From contig NZ_FMVT01000003.1 of NCBI RefSeq assembly GCF_900102505.1, positions 248,001 to 312,000 on the forward strand: a DNA stretch of 64,000 bases. Direction: 5' to 3'. Of the stretch, positions 44,564 to 56,102 are shown piece by piece. The position numbers were made by a program, and so were the translations under genes. Position 1 is the stretch's first letter; each line of letters starts with the position of its first letter. Under the pieces are notes generated by a model, which worked only from the letters and a program-made list of their open reading frames with translations, had not been told where the DNA came from and searched no databases. Source of the stretch: Paracoccus tibetensis. Lineage in GTDB: Bacteria; Pseudomonadota; Alphaproteobacteria; Rhodobacterales; Rhodobacteraceae.

Positions 44564-45343
44564 TCAGATGGTCATGTTCGTCGCACCGCCGTCCAGAAGG
44601 ATGTTCTGGCCGATGATGAACCGCGCATGCTGGCTGCAGAGGAAGGCGCAGGTGGCGCCGAAATCCTCGGCGGTGCCGTAGCTACCCGTGGGGATCGTCG
44701 CCTGCCGGCGCCGCCGCGCCTCGTCGATGTCGATGCCCTGCTGCTGCGATACCCCCCGGTCGAGGCTGTCCGCACGGTCCGTCGCATGAATGCCCGGCAG
44801 GATGTTGTTCACGCAGACGCCGCTGCCCGCGACCTGTCGCGACATGCCGGCGACGAAGCCCGTCAGCCCGGTCCGCGCCGTGTTCGACAGGCCGAGCGCG
44901 GGGATGGGCGCGCGCACCGATTGCGAGGTGATGTTGACGACGCGGCCCCAGCCCCGCTCCATCATGCCCGGCACCAGCGCCTGCATCAGCGCGACCGCGC
45001 TCAGCATGTTCGCGTCCAGCGCGCGGATGAAGTCCTCGCGGCTCCACGCGCGCCAGTCGCCCGGGGGCGGGCCGCCGGCATTGTTGACCAGGATGTCCGC
45101 CTGGCCCACCGCCGCCAGCACCTTGGCGCGCCCGTCCTCGGTGGTGATGTCGGCCGCGACGGGCGTGACGCTGACGCCGTGCCGGGCCGCGATCTCCTCG
45201 GCGGCGGCGGTGATGTCGGCCTCGGTGCGGCTGTTGATGACCAGATCGACGCCGGCCGCCGCCAGCGCCTCGGCGCAGCCCCGCCCCAGCCCCTTGGAGG
45301 CCGCGCAGACCAGCCCCCGCTTGCCCCTGATGCCCAGATCCAT
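44564..45343 (-). CDS. Atypical SDR, beta-ketoacyl-reductase-like, without the Tyr-x3-Lys motif
   Basis: A 259-residue Rossmann protein: GLVCAASKGLGRGCAEAL cofactor loop, ILVNNAGGPPPGDWRAW and VVNITSQSVRAPIPALGL. Where classical SDRs have Tyr-x3-Lys, this reads LGLSNTARTGLTGF, so both catalytic Tyr and Lys are missing. This matches an atypical BKR-like SDR subgroup known to lack the catalytic tetrad. It could be a non-redox or regulatory relative or use different residues. The ATG at 45343 follows GGAGGA. No clear partner lies beside it. Confidence 0.75.
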   Translation of the reverse strand: MDLGIRGKRGLVCAASKGLGRGCAEALAAAGVDLVINSRTEADITAAAEEIAARHGVSVTPVAADITTEDGRAKVLAAVGQADILVNNAGGPPPGDWRAWSREDFIRALDANMLSAVALMQALVPGMMERGWGRVVNITSQSVRAPIPALGLSNTARTGLTGFVAGMSRQVAGSGVCVNNILPGIHATDRADSLDRGVSQQQGIDIDEARRRRQATIPTGSYGTAEDFGATCAFLCSQHARFIIGQNILLDGGATNMTI

Positions 45344-46101
45344 GTGCGTCCTCCTGCAATTCCCGCGCAGAAGACGCGGCGCCTGCGGCAATGTCAAACG
45401 TCGAGGCAGGCGGCGGGGCGTGCCCCGCGGCGCGCGAGGAGCCTCGACGGCCCCGATCGCGCCTGCCGCTCAAGGCTCTTTTCGTGCAGACCGAGGTCGT
45501 CCGCCGACATGTCCCAACTGCCTCTGCGCTACGGGCGGTACGCGAGGCCGCAAGCGCGTGGCGCCAGGATGAAACCTCGACTTGAGCGGCCTACCGCACT
45601 TCATGGCGTTGATGGAGACGCTTGCGACTGCGCCTCAACCGCCGTTGCCTTGGCACCATCGGTGGAGACGACTTACCGGATGCAAGCACTTCAGACTCTC
45701 TGCGAACGCAGGCTCGGGAACTGCCCGGAGCTACAAGGTCACGGCAGCTTCGCTGATCTATCGACAACCAACTTGCGCGTGCAATCTAATCAACGGTCAC
45801 CGGGCAGATGCACCTGCCTCGCAGAGCGCAAGGGTGATCAGCTTGGGGCGGGATGCGCATATGGGTCGGGCGGCTGGGGGCGTGGGCTGCGCCTGGCAAT
45901 CAGGACAAAGCCTCTCCTGAGCGCGTCAGCCGCTCGATGACCGGGCCTGAGGATACGCTTTTCGTTGCAATGCAAGATCCTGATTGCGCCTGCGGCGAGT
46001 TCCACTCTGCCTGCCGCAGCAAGAAGCCCTGCACCATGCTCACCTGGCCGCCGACACAGACCGTCCGCAGTCAGGTCAACTGTCCTGACGACGCTCCGCG
46101 C
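45344..46101. other. 758-bp stretch without a recognisable gene
   Basis: No frame here has both a plausible start and family-like protein. Base composition drops below the neighbours from about 45590 on, and stop codons occur in all frames there. A short open frame near 45480-45585 and weak frames on both strands have no recognisable product. It may be decayed coding DNA or a mobile-element scar, but I see no terminal repeats or transposase motifs. Confidence 0.4.
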
Positions 46102-46785
46102 TCAGGCAGCGACGGCTTTGCGGATCGCGGCCATGTTCGCGCCATAGACCTGCGGTGAGGCCACGCTTCCGCCCCGGAAGACCGCCGAGCCTGCGACCAG
46201 CACGTCCGCGCCCGCCGTGACGACCAGAGGCGCGGTCGCCGCATCGACGCCGCCGTCCACCTGGATGTGGATGGGGCGGTCGCCGATCATCCCGCGCAGG
46301 CGAGCGATCTTGTCCAGTTGGCTGTGGATGAACTTCTGCCCGCCGAAGCCGGGGTTCACGGTCATCACCACCACCATGTCGCACAGGTCCAGCAGGTACT
46401 CGACCGCCTCGACCGGCGTGCCCGGGTTCAGCGCGATCCCGGCCTGCCTCCCCGTCGCCCGGATTGCCTGGAGCGTCCGGTGCGGGTGCGGGCCGGCCTC
46501 GACATGGGCGGTGATCATGTCGGCGCCGGCCTCGGCATAGGCCTCGATGAAGGGGTCGACAGGCGCGATCATCAGATGCACGTCCATGAAGGTCGTCACA
46601 TGAGGGCGGAAGGCCTTCACCGCCGGCGGGCCGAAGGTCAGGTTCGGCACGAAATGCCCGTCCATGACGTCCACATGCACCCAGTCCGCGCCCTGATCCT
46701 CGATCGCCCGGATCTCGGCGCCGAAATCGGCGAAATCTGCGGAAAGGATCGACGGGGCGATCCTGATCTTGCGGTCGAACTCCAT
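46102..46785 (-). CDS. rpe: Ribulose-phosphate 3-epimerase
   Basis: Interconverts ribulose 5-phosphate and xylulose 5-phosphate; a 227-residue TIM barrel. [14 protein letters not shown] opens the protein, [17 protein letters not shown] holds a metal-binding site, and [12 protein letters not shown] and [11 protein letters not shown] follow. The ATG at 46785 follows AGGAGGG; an upstream in-frame start at 46806 would precede that ribosome site. Confidence 0.95.
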   Translation of the reverse strand: MEFDRKIRIAPSILSADFADFGAEIRAIEDQGADWVHVDVMDGHFVPNLTFGPPAVKAFRPHVTTFMDVHLMIAPVDPFIEAYAEAGADMITAHVEAGPHPHRTLQAIRATGRQAGIALNPGTPVEAVEYLLDLCDMVVVMTVNPGFGGQKFIHSQLDKIARLRGMIGDRPIHIQVDGGVDAATAPLVVTAGADVLVAGSAVFRGGSVASPQVYGANMAAIRKAVAA

Positions 46786-46913
46786 CGGCGCCCTCCTGCT
46801 GGCCACGCGCCTGCGCCCTGCCTTCTCGCGCCCGCCGCGTCAAGCCCGTAGCCGCGCCGCCCAGGTCGAGGCTTGCCGCGGCCACCTTGCTCATCGCCGT
46901 CTTCCGGACGCGG

Positions 46914-47570
46914 TCAGCGTGGATCCCGGATCGCCGTGATCTCGCGGGCAGGGGCCGCGCCGCCACCCTGGAAGATCAGGACCATGCCGTCATCCGCAAG
47001 CTCGGCCTCCACGATCCGGGCATAGACGCCGACCTTGCCTGTCGCGACTTTCGTGCCGTTGCTGTAGCTTTCGATGGTGAAGCTGTACTGCCCGTCCGGC
47101 AGCTTCTCGTCGAAGGAGTCGCGCCCGTACCACTCGATCTGCCCCGTCCCCGGTCCGATCTCCTCGCGGCCGATCTCTCGCCCGCGAGCGTCATGCGCGA
47201 TCAGCTGCACGCTGTCCGCCATCCGGTCGGGCGCGATGTCGAGCGTCAGCGGCACGTTGCCGAACCAGACCGGCGCCGTCGTGCGCGCCTCCTTGCCGAT
47301 GAACGAGGCCGCGCCGGCAAGACCCGCGCCCGACTGCCCCGCCATCTGCGTCAGCAGCTTGTTGGTCATGGCCTGCTGCTCGACCCCTGCGAACGTGGCA
47401 AGCTGCACCGCGAAATCCGTGCTCTGCATCGGATTTAGCGGGTCCTGGTTGCGCAGCTGCGCGGTCAGCATCCGCAGGAAGGTTTCGAAATCTGCTCCGG
47501 CGCCCGGGCCCGAGAAGCCGCCTTTCGCCTGGACGGCCGGCGCGGCCGCGTTTCCGATGGCGTTCACCAT
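46914..47570 (-). CDS. flgD: Flagellar hook-capping protein
   Basis: Scaffold needed to assemble the hook, 218 residues. The N-terminal FlgD motif is seen in DFETFLRMLTAQLRNQDPLNP and QSTDFAVQLATFAGVEQ. The C-terminal part carries the beta-rich FlgD Ig/tudor-like region with GTGQIEWYG and LPDGQYSFTIES. It lies 11 bp after fliK on the same strand, a common order (hook length control, then cap). The ATG at 47570 follows AAGGAC. Confidence 0.92.
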   Translation of the reverse strand: MVNAIGNAAAPAVQAKGGFSGPGAGADFETFLRMLTAQLRNQDPLNPMQSTDFAVQLATFAGVEQQAMTNKLLTQMAGQSGAGLAGAASFIGKEARTTAPVWFGNVPLTLDIAPDRMADSVQLIAHDARGREIGREEIGPGTGQIEWYGRDSFDEKLPDGQYSFTIESYSNGTKVATGKVGVYARIVEAELADDGMVLIFQGGGAAPAREITAIRDPR

Positions 47571-47581
47571 GTCCTTGGTCC

Positions 47582-48946
47582 TCACACTCTGATGTCGATG
47601 CGGCGCTGCGGGTCGATGTAGCGCCGGGCGGCGGCCAGCGGCGGCACGACCGCGAAATCTGTGTCGCCCGTCGCGGCGGCCTCGAACCGGACGGGCGCCT
47701 GCCATTCGCCGCCCTGCCGGAACTCCATCGAGGCCGAAGCCAGGCCCGCCTCCGCCAGATCGGCGGACAGAAGATCGGCGTTGCGCCGCAGCAGCTCCAG
47801 CGTCTCGGGGCGCTCGGCCCAGATCACCAACTGCGAGCGGTCGCTTCCCGTGACCACCATCCGCAGTCGGCCAAGCTCCTCGGGCGCCAGCAGGATTTCG
47901 GTCGCCTCGCCGCGGCTGACAAGCACCGCCTCGGCGATCTGCCGGCCGGGCGGAGGCGCCGCATGGGCACCCGGCCCGTGCTGCGCACCGAGGGGCGTGG
48001 GCAGCCGGATCTCGCGATCGAAAGCCGGTAGCGCAGGAAGAACCGCAAGCGCGTCAGCAGGCGCCGGAGGCGCGTTGCTCGCCGCGGCCTCGAAACCCGC
48101 GGGCAAGGCCGCTGCGCCGCGCGGGACGACTGCGGCCGGAGCCTCGGCCAGCGCCCGGGCGGCCTTCAAGATGCGGCGCTCGTCGCCCGCAGGCGTCTCG
48201 CCGGCAGTCGCCACGATGTCTGTCGTGCTTCCCGAAGATGATGACGGTGCCTTGCGCACCGCGTCCTGCAGGCTCTGCGGCACAGCAGCCGGCGCGGCCT
48301 GCAGCGGCTGATTCGCCATTGCGGCACTCGGCGCATCGGGTTGCGGTGCCGCGGCGGCCTCGAGCGGAGGCTGGGCGGGCAGCGAGGGCGCCGCCTGCGC
48401 GACGACGGGATGCGCCTGACGCTGCTCGGCCGGCATCTGCGGGATCGAGGCGTCCTCCGCCAGATGAGCCCCCTCCTCGACGGCAAGCTCCTTCACGACC
48501 TCTCGAGCCGGATCATTCTGAGGCTCCGGCTCCGGCGCGACGGTCCCGCCGTCGGACGCGTAGGCTGCTTCCGCAGGCGCAGCCTCCACGGAAACCTGCG
48601 GCGCGGCCTCGGCCGTTCGCGCGGGCGACGAAGCGGCGGCGCCAAGACCCTCGACCTCCGCCGTCTCGACGGGCGCCCGCGTGGATCCTGCCTCCTGCGC
48701 CAGCGCGGCCTCGCCCTGCGAATCATCCGAGGCAACCTCTGGTTCCGCGAGCTGCGCCGTCACCCCCGAGCGTGCCGCCAGCCAATCCTCCAGCGCATCC
48801 TCCACCGCGGCGGCTGGCGCAGGCGCGGCCCCATCCGCAAGCGGATCAAGCGTGAAGCCCGTACTTTCCGCCCGCTCGGCTTCACCCGGCTCGGCCGGCG
48901 CCACGGTGGCTGGCAGGACCGACAGGATCTGTGAAATCTCGCTCAT
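47582..48946 (-). CDS. fliK: Flagellar hook-length control protein
   Basis: Secreted ruler and substrate-specificity switch of the flagellar export machine, 454 residues. The first 300 are Ala/Pro/Glu-rich low-complexity sequence, as usual for the ruler region. The C-terminal Flg_hook domain (about 335-420) has ATEILLAPEELGRLRMVV and LELLRRNADLLSADLAEAG. It is divergent from the flgJ gene across a 100-bp gap and followed by flgD. Confidence 0.85.
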   Translation of the reverse strand: MSEISQILSVLPATVAPAEPGEAERAESTGFTLDPLADGAAPAPAAAVEDALEDWLAARSGVTAQLAEPEVASDDSQGEAALAQEAGSTRAPVETAEVEGLGAAASSPARTAEAAPQVSVEAAPAEAAYASDGGTVAPEPEPQNDPAREVVKELAVEEGAHLAEDASIPQMPAEQRQAHPVVAQAAPSLPAQPPLEAAAAPQPDAPSAAMANQPLQAAPAAVPQSLQDAVRKAPSSSSGSTTDIVATAGETPAGDERRILKAARALAEAPAAVVPRGAAALPAGFEAAASNAPPAPADALAVLPALPAFDREIRLPTPLGAQHGPGAHAAPPPGRQIAEAVLVSRGEATEILLAPEELGRLRMVVTGSDRSQLVIWAERPETLELLRRNADLLSADLAEAGLASASMEFRQGGEWQAPVRFEAAATGDTDFAVVPPLAAARRYIDPQRRIDIRV

Positions 48947-49046
48947 GACAGGTACCCCTTTGGCAGCCGGGATAGCGCAAAAGGCTTACCAATTATTTAC
49001 CTCGCCCCGCTATTTCTGCGCCATTCCCCCTGTCGCGGAGACCTGA

Positions 49047-49304
49047 ATGGACCCCCTGCACCTTGCCGCCGCTCCCGTCGCGCGACCCGCGCCTCAATCA
49101 ATGGCCAGCACCAGCCTCGCTGACCAGGTCGAGCAGATGTTCCTCGAGGAGATGCTGAAGCATTGCGGCCCCGGCGCCCTTGGCGGCAGCTTCGGCGGCG
49201 GCGCCGGAGAGGAGCAGTTCTCCAGCTTCCTGACGCGCGAGCACGCGGCGCTGCTGGCGCGCCGCCTCGACCTCGGCCTCGGCAACCTCGAGGCCAAGGC
49301 ATGA
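49047..49304 (+). CDS. flgJ: FlgJ-like rod-binding protein (no muramidase domain)
   Basis: An 85-residue protein equivalent to the N-terminal rod-binding half of FlgJ: LADQVEQMFLEEMLKHCGPG followed by a glycine-rich turn and EEQFSSFLTREHAALLARR. Alphaproteobacteria commonly encode this short form without the peptidoglycan hydrolase domain. It would help rod assembly in the periplasm. It is coupled to the next gene by an ATGA overlap. Confidence 0.78.
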   Translation: MDPLHLAAAPVARPAPQSMASTSLADQVEQMFLEEMLKHCGPGALGGSFGGGAGEEQFSSFLTREHAALLARRLDLGLGNLEAKA

Positions 49305-49618
49305 GCCGCGCGGTGACCCGGCGGATCGAGGCCGTGCGCCAGGCGCTCCTCTCGGGCAATGCCGAGCAGGCGCTGGCGCGGCTGGACGACCTGACCGCGA
49401 CGCTCGCGCGCGGCAAGATCGACGAGGCCGCCCGCGAATCGCTGGAGCCCGCGCTGGCCGACCTGCGCCAGCTGGCCGAGGCCTCGCTGCAGGGCGCCCG
49501 CGGCGCCGCCGAGGAGGTGCGCGCCATCGTCCTCGCCGCGCAGTCGCTGGCCACCTATGACAGCTTCGGCCGCCGCCAGCTGAAGCCGGTGGCCGCGCCG
49601 GCGCCGCGCCGGTTTTGA
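49301..49618 (+). CDS. Small helical flagellar protein, FlgN-like candidate
   Basis: A 105-residue protein, highly charged and almost all helical or coiled-coil. It ends with ATYDSFGRRQ, reminiscent of the C-terminal patch of FlgN, the export chaperone for hook-associated proteins. Size, position between flgJ and flagellin, and coupling (ATGA at 49301) support a flagellar chaperone role, but similarity is weak and the name is only a suggestion. Confidence 0.5.
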   Translation: MSRAVTRRIEAVRQALLSGNAEQALARLDDLTATLARGKIDEAARESLEPALADLRQLAEASLQGARGAAEEVRAIVLAAQSLATYDSFGRRQLKPVAAPAPRRF

Positions 49619-49786
49619 TAAAATCCGACGCAAGCCGTGTTTGAGCGGAGGGGGGAAATTCACTACCCGTAAAGCACCGGCGGCCTAGACATCAGGCATG
49701 CCGCGAAAGGCAGGGCAGACGCCCGAACCGGTCAGAAGGCCATCAATGCGAACCGGGGCCAAAGCGCCCCTCTCATGGAGGACAAC

Positions 49787-50767
49787 ATGTCCAGCATTCT
49801 GACCAACCAAAGCGCCATCGTCGCGCTTCAGACCCTGAAATCGGTCAACAGCAACCTGAGCAAAGCTCAGTCCGAGATCTCGACCGGCAAGTCGGTCGCC
49901 AACGCCAAGGACAACGCGGCGGTTTGGGCGATCTCGAAGGTGATGGAAACCGACCAGTCCGCAAACAAGACCATGCAGAGCATGCTTAACGTGGCAGGAC
50001 AGGCGATCTCCACAGCGCGCCTTGGTGCCGAGCGGATCACAGATGTCCTCGGGGAGATCAAGAACCTCGCGTTGGGCGCAAACAACAGCGTTACGGAGAG
50101 CGAGCGCGCGAAAATCCGCACGGACATCGAACTGAAGTTTAAGGAAATTGCGTCCGTAATCAACGGCACGCAAATGAACGGCGTGAACCTGCTGAAAGGA
50201 CCTGCGGCAGAATTTGGTTCCGCCACCCCCAGCGACACGGAGGTGGCGGCGGTCAACGCGGTTAGCCTAACCGTTGTCGGTTCGCTTGATCGTGCCGCGG
50301 GCTCCGCTACGACTACCGTCAACAAGATCAACGTCGCCAATACCAGGCTACAGCATGTGCTGGGGATCAACCTTGGGACCGGTGTCGCCTCGATGTTTGG
50401 TGCCAACGCGCTGAACCTCGCGGATCCGACGGCTGCCTCGGCCGCGCCTACTGCTGTTAGCCGTGTCGGCCCTTACGGGGTTGCGAACAGCGCGAATGAG
50501 TTCATTGCCAACATTGAGGCTGCCATTAGCGTGGTCGTGGCAAAGACTGCCGAACTGGGTTCTGCAGGCAAGCGTATCTCTGACCAAACAGAGTTCATCG
50601 GTAAAATGGCCGACTCGCTAAAGGTCGGCATTGGCTCGCTTGTTGACGCCGACATGGAAGAAGCCTCTGCCCGCCTGCAGGCGCTGCAGACCCAGCAGCA
50701 GCTGGGCATCCAGTCGCTGTCGATCGCCAACCAGGCGCCCTCGGCGATCCTGTCGCTCTTCCGCTGA
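49787..50767 (+). CDS. fliC: Flagellin
   Basis: Filament subunit, 326 residues. The conserved N-terminal helix (SILTNQSAIVALQTLKSVN, then SEISTGKSVANAKDNAA) and C-terminal helix (LQALQTQQQLGIQSLSIAN, ending ILSLFR) are clear; the centre is variable. Base use changes inside the gene: from about 49970 to 50640 many AT-ending codons and a lower GC content, then back to GC-rich codons for the last 40. The ATG at 49787 follows GGAGGA. FlaF and FlbT, which control its translation and secretion, are encoded next. Confidence 0.95.
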   Translation: MSSILTNQSAIVALQTLKSVNSNLSKAQSEISTGKSVANAKDNAAVWAISKVMETDQSANKTMQSMLNVAGQAISTARLGAERITDVLGEIKNLALGANNSVTESERAKIRTDIELKFKEIASVINGTQMNGVNLLKGPAAEFGSATPSDTEVAAVNAVSLTVVGSLDRAAGSATTTVNKINVANTRLQHVLGINLGTGVASMFGANALNLADPTAASAAPTAVSRVGPYGVANSANEFIANIEAAISVVVAKTAELGSAGKRISDQTEFIGKMADSLKVGIGSLVDADMEEASARLQALQTQQQLGIQSLSIANQAPSAILSLFR

Positions 50768-50775
50768 TGACGAAG

Positions 50776-50799
50776 CGGGGCGCCCTACGCGGCGCCCCG
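50776..50799 (+). terminator. Stem-loop after flagellin
   Basis: CGGGGCGCC (50776-50784) and GGCGCCCCG (50791-50799) form a 9-bp stem with a 6-base loop eight bases after the flagellin stop, without a T-tract. It may stabilise the abundant flagellin message and reduce read-through into flaF. Confidence 0.6.
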
Positions 50800-50835
50800 T
50801 CCTTCGCCTGATGATCCAAATCCAGAACGGGACGC

Positions 50836-51207
50836 ATGATCTTGAACGCGGTTACGCCACTCAAAACCCACGCCTACGGCTCGGCTGCTGTCCGCACCGC
50901 GCGCGACACCGAATACGACGCCTTCTCGCGCATCACCCGCCAGCTGCGCCAGACCGACCGCCGCTGCGCCACCATCGAAGCGATCCAGGCCGTCCACCTG
51001 AACAACGAACTCTGGACCGCCCTCGCCGCCGACCTCGCCGCGCCCGGCAACGCGCTGCCCGACGAGGTGAAGGCGGGCCTTCTCTCGCTTGCCGGCTTCA
51101 GCATCCGCCGCGGCCATGCCTGCCTGCAGGGCGAGGCGACGACCGACGCCCTCATCGACATCAATCTCAGCATCATGAAGGGCCTGCGCGGCGAGGTGCC
51201 GGCATGA
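50836..51207 (+). CDS. flaF: Flagellar biosynthesis regulator FlaF
   Basis: A 123-residue alphaproteobacterial FlaF, needed with FlbT for flagellin synthesis and secretion. The opening LKTHAYGSAAVRTARDTEYDAF, the central AVHLNNELWTALAADLA and the C-terminal DINLSIMKGL are family landmarks. It is the first gene of a flaF-flbT-DUF1217 run after the flagellin gene and overlaps flbT by four bases. Confidence 0.92.
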   Translation: MILNAVTPLKTHAYGSAAVRTARDTEYDAFSRITRQLRQTDRRCATIEAIQAVHLNNELWTALAADLAAPGNALPDEVKAGLLSLAGFSIRRGHACLQGEATTDALIDINLSIMKGLRGEVPA

Positions 51208-51608
51208 GCGGCCTCGTCCTCAAGCTCGCCCCGAACGAGCGCATCCTGATCAACGGCGCGGTGATCGAGAACGGCGACCGACGCTCGCGAATCTCGATCA
51301 AGACGCCCAACGTCAATGTCCTGCGCCTGCGCGACGCGATCCACCCCGACGCGGCCAACACGCCCGTCGCCCGCGCCTGCTACATCGCGCAGCTGATCCT
51401 GTCGGGCGATGCCGATCCGGCCCAAGGCAGGCGGCAGCTGCTCAGCGCCATCGAGCAGCTGAGCCAGGTCTTCGACGACCGCGACAGCCGCATCCTCCTG
51501 GCCGACGCCACCAACTTCGCCATCGAGGACAACCCCTACCAGGCGATGCGCCGCCTGCGCGAGCTGCTCCCGCGCGAGGCCCGGCTCTTCGCCGCCACCC
51601 GCCAGTGA
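51204..51608 (+). CDS. flbT: Flagellin mRNA regulator FlbT
   Basis: A 134-residue FlbT; in Caulobacter it binds the flagellin mRNA leader and represses it until the hook is complete. LVLKLAPNERILINGAVIEN and the NVLRLRDAI segment are characteristic. The ATG at 51204 overlaps the flaF stop (ATGA). Regulation of the flagellin gene 400 bp upstream is expected from the family. Confidence 0.93.
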   Translation: MSGLVLKLAPNERILINGAVIENGDRRSRISIKTPNVNVLRLRDAIHPDAANTPVARACYIAQLILSGDADPAQGRRQLLSAIEQLSQVFDDRDSRILLADATNFAIEDNPYQAMRRLRELLPREARLFAATRQ

Positions 51609-51615
51609 GGGGGCG

Positions 51616-52389
51616 ATGACGCCGGCGATCAACCTCGGCCTCGGCGGCCTTCCGGGCTGGAAGATCCTGCAGCGGACCGAGGCCCGCCAGATCGAGGCGC
51701 TGCGCAAGGACAGCATCGTCCAGCGCAGCACCACCTACCTGCGCGAGAACATCGACAAGGTCCGCTCGCCCGAGGCGCTGGTGAAGGACTACCGGCTGCT
51801 CTCGGGCGTGCTCTCCGCCTTCGGCCTCGAGAACGACATCTCGAACAAGGCCTTCATCCGCAAAATCCTGGAATCCGATCCCGCGGACCAGAAGGCCTTG
51901 GTCAACCGCCTCAGCGACAAGCGCTATCTGCGGATGGCGCAGACGATCGGGACCGGCGGGACGCCCGCCGAGCTTGCCGATCGCCTGACCGAGGCCTTCG
52001 TCACGCGCGAGCATGAACGTCGCGTCGGCGGCGCCCATGAGGAGCTGCGTCTCGCGATGAACGGCCGGCGCGAGCTGCAGCAGTTCGCCGGCCGCACCGC
52101 GACCGACCGGACTCTGTGGTACGAGGTGATGGGCAACCCGCCGCTGCGCAAGCTGATGGAAGGCGCGCTCGGCCTCAGCCGCTCGCTGGGCAAGCTGCCG
52201 GTCGAGCGGCAGAACCAAGAGTTCATGGCCGCCGCGCAACGGACCTTTGGAACCACTTCCTTGGCAGCGCTCGCCGAGCCGGCCCAGACCGAGCGGGTGA
52301 TCCAGAATTACCTCGCGCGCTCGCAGCTGACCGAGAGCCCCGTCGCGAACCGCTACAGCGCAGCGATGTCGCTTCTCGCGCCCCGCTGA
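51616..52389 (+). CDS. DUF1217 flagellar-associated protein
   Basis: A 257-residue protein of the DUF1217 family, which in Rhodobacterales and Rhizobiales is encoded among flagellar genes. Features include YLRENIDKVRSPEALVKDYR, VLSAFGLENDISNKAFIRKILESD and LVNRLSDKRYLRMA, a helical repeat-like pattern. No catalytic motif is evident; a structural or export-related role is likely but unproven. It starts seven bases after flbT. Confidence 0.8.
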   Translation: MTPAINLGLGGLPGWKILQRTEARQIEALRKDSIVQRSTTYLRENIDKVRSPEALVKDYRLLSGVLSAFGLENDISNKAFIRKILESDPADQKALVNRLSDKRYLRMAQTIGTGGTPAELADRLTEAFVTREHERRVGGAHEELRLAMNGRRELQQFAGRTATDRTLWYEVMGNPPLRKLMEGALGLSRSLGKLPVERQNQEFMAAAQRTFGTTSLAALAEPAQTERVIQNYLARSQLTESPVANRYSAAMSLLAPR

Positions 52390-52697
52390 TGACGGGCCGT
52401 CAGCACGATCACCAGAGTGGCCGCGAACCCTGCTGGGCTTGCCAGGCTGCGCAGCGTCGTTCGGCCTGAAACTCCGCTCTCTGCCCGTCACAAACGCGGA
52501 GCAAGCCCGGATGCCACGGTCGCAGCGTCGCGCCAGGTCGCCGCTTTGTAGAGGCTCCTAGACGGAACGCACGCCCGCGAGCCACCGGGCGCCTCGCCCT
52601 TTTCGCCCTGCCGCTGTCCGGCGCACCTTGCGCCCAAGTCCCGCTTGACTATAACCCCGGTCGATTTGCGCACATCCAAGACAGCCGGGGCCCGACC
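52390..52697. promoter_or_regulatory. 308-bp gap with candidate carB promoter
   Basis: No gene is seen here. The best promoter-like pair is TTGCGC (52628-52633), a 16-base spacer and TATAAC (52650-52655), about 40 bp before the carB start. A TTGACT overlaps the spacer and offers no good -10. The upstream half of the gap holds no recognisable element. Confidence 0.4.
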
Positions 52698-56036
<3,339 letters not shown>

Positions 56037-56102
56037 CCGGAACCTCTTGCAAAGCGTTAAGCTTGCAGTTTTCTAGGTCGCTTAAACGCGGAGACTGTCG
56101 CT

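Noticed and set aside
45391..45585. Short plus-strand open frame ending EAASAWRQDETST
   Set aside because: It has no ribosome site and no recognisable homology, and overlapping frames look equally plausible; not enough to call a gene.
48947..49046. Sigma-54 flagellar promoter (TGGCAG near 48962) between fliK and flgJ
   Set aside because: The downstream GC is displaced by one base from the required spacing, so it is not a convincing -24/-12 site.
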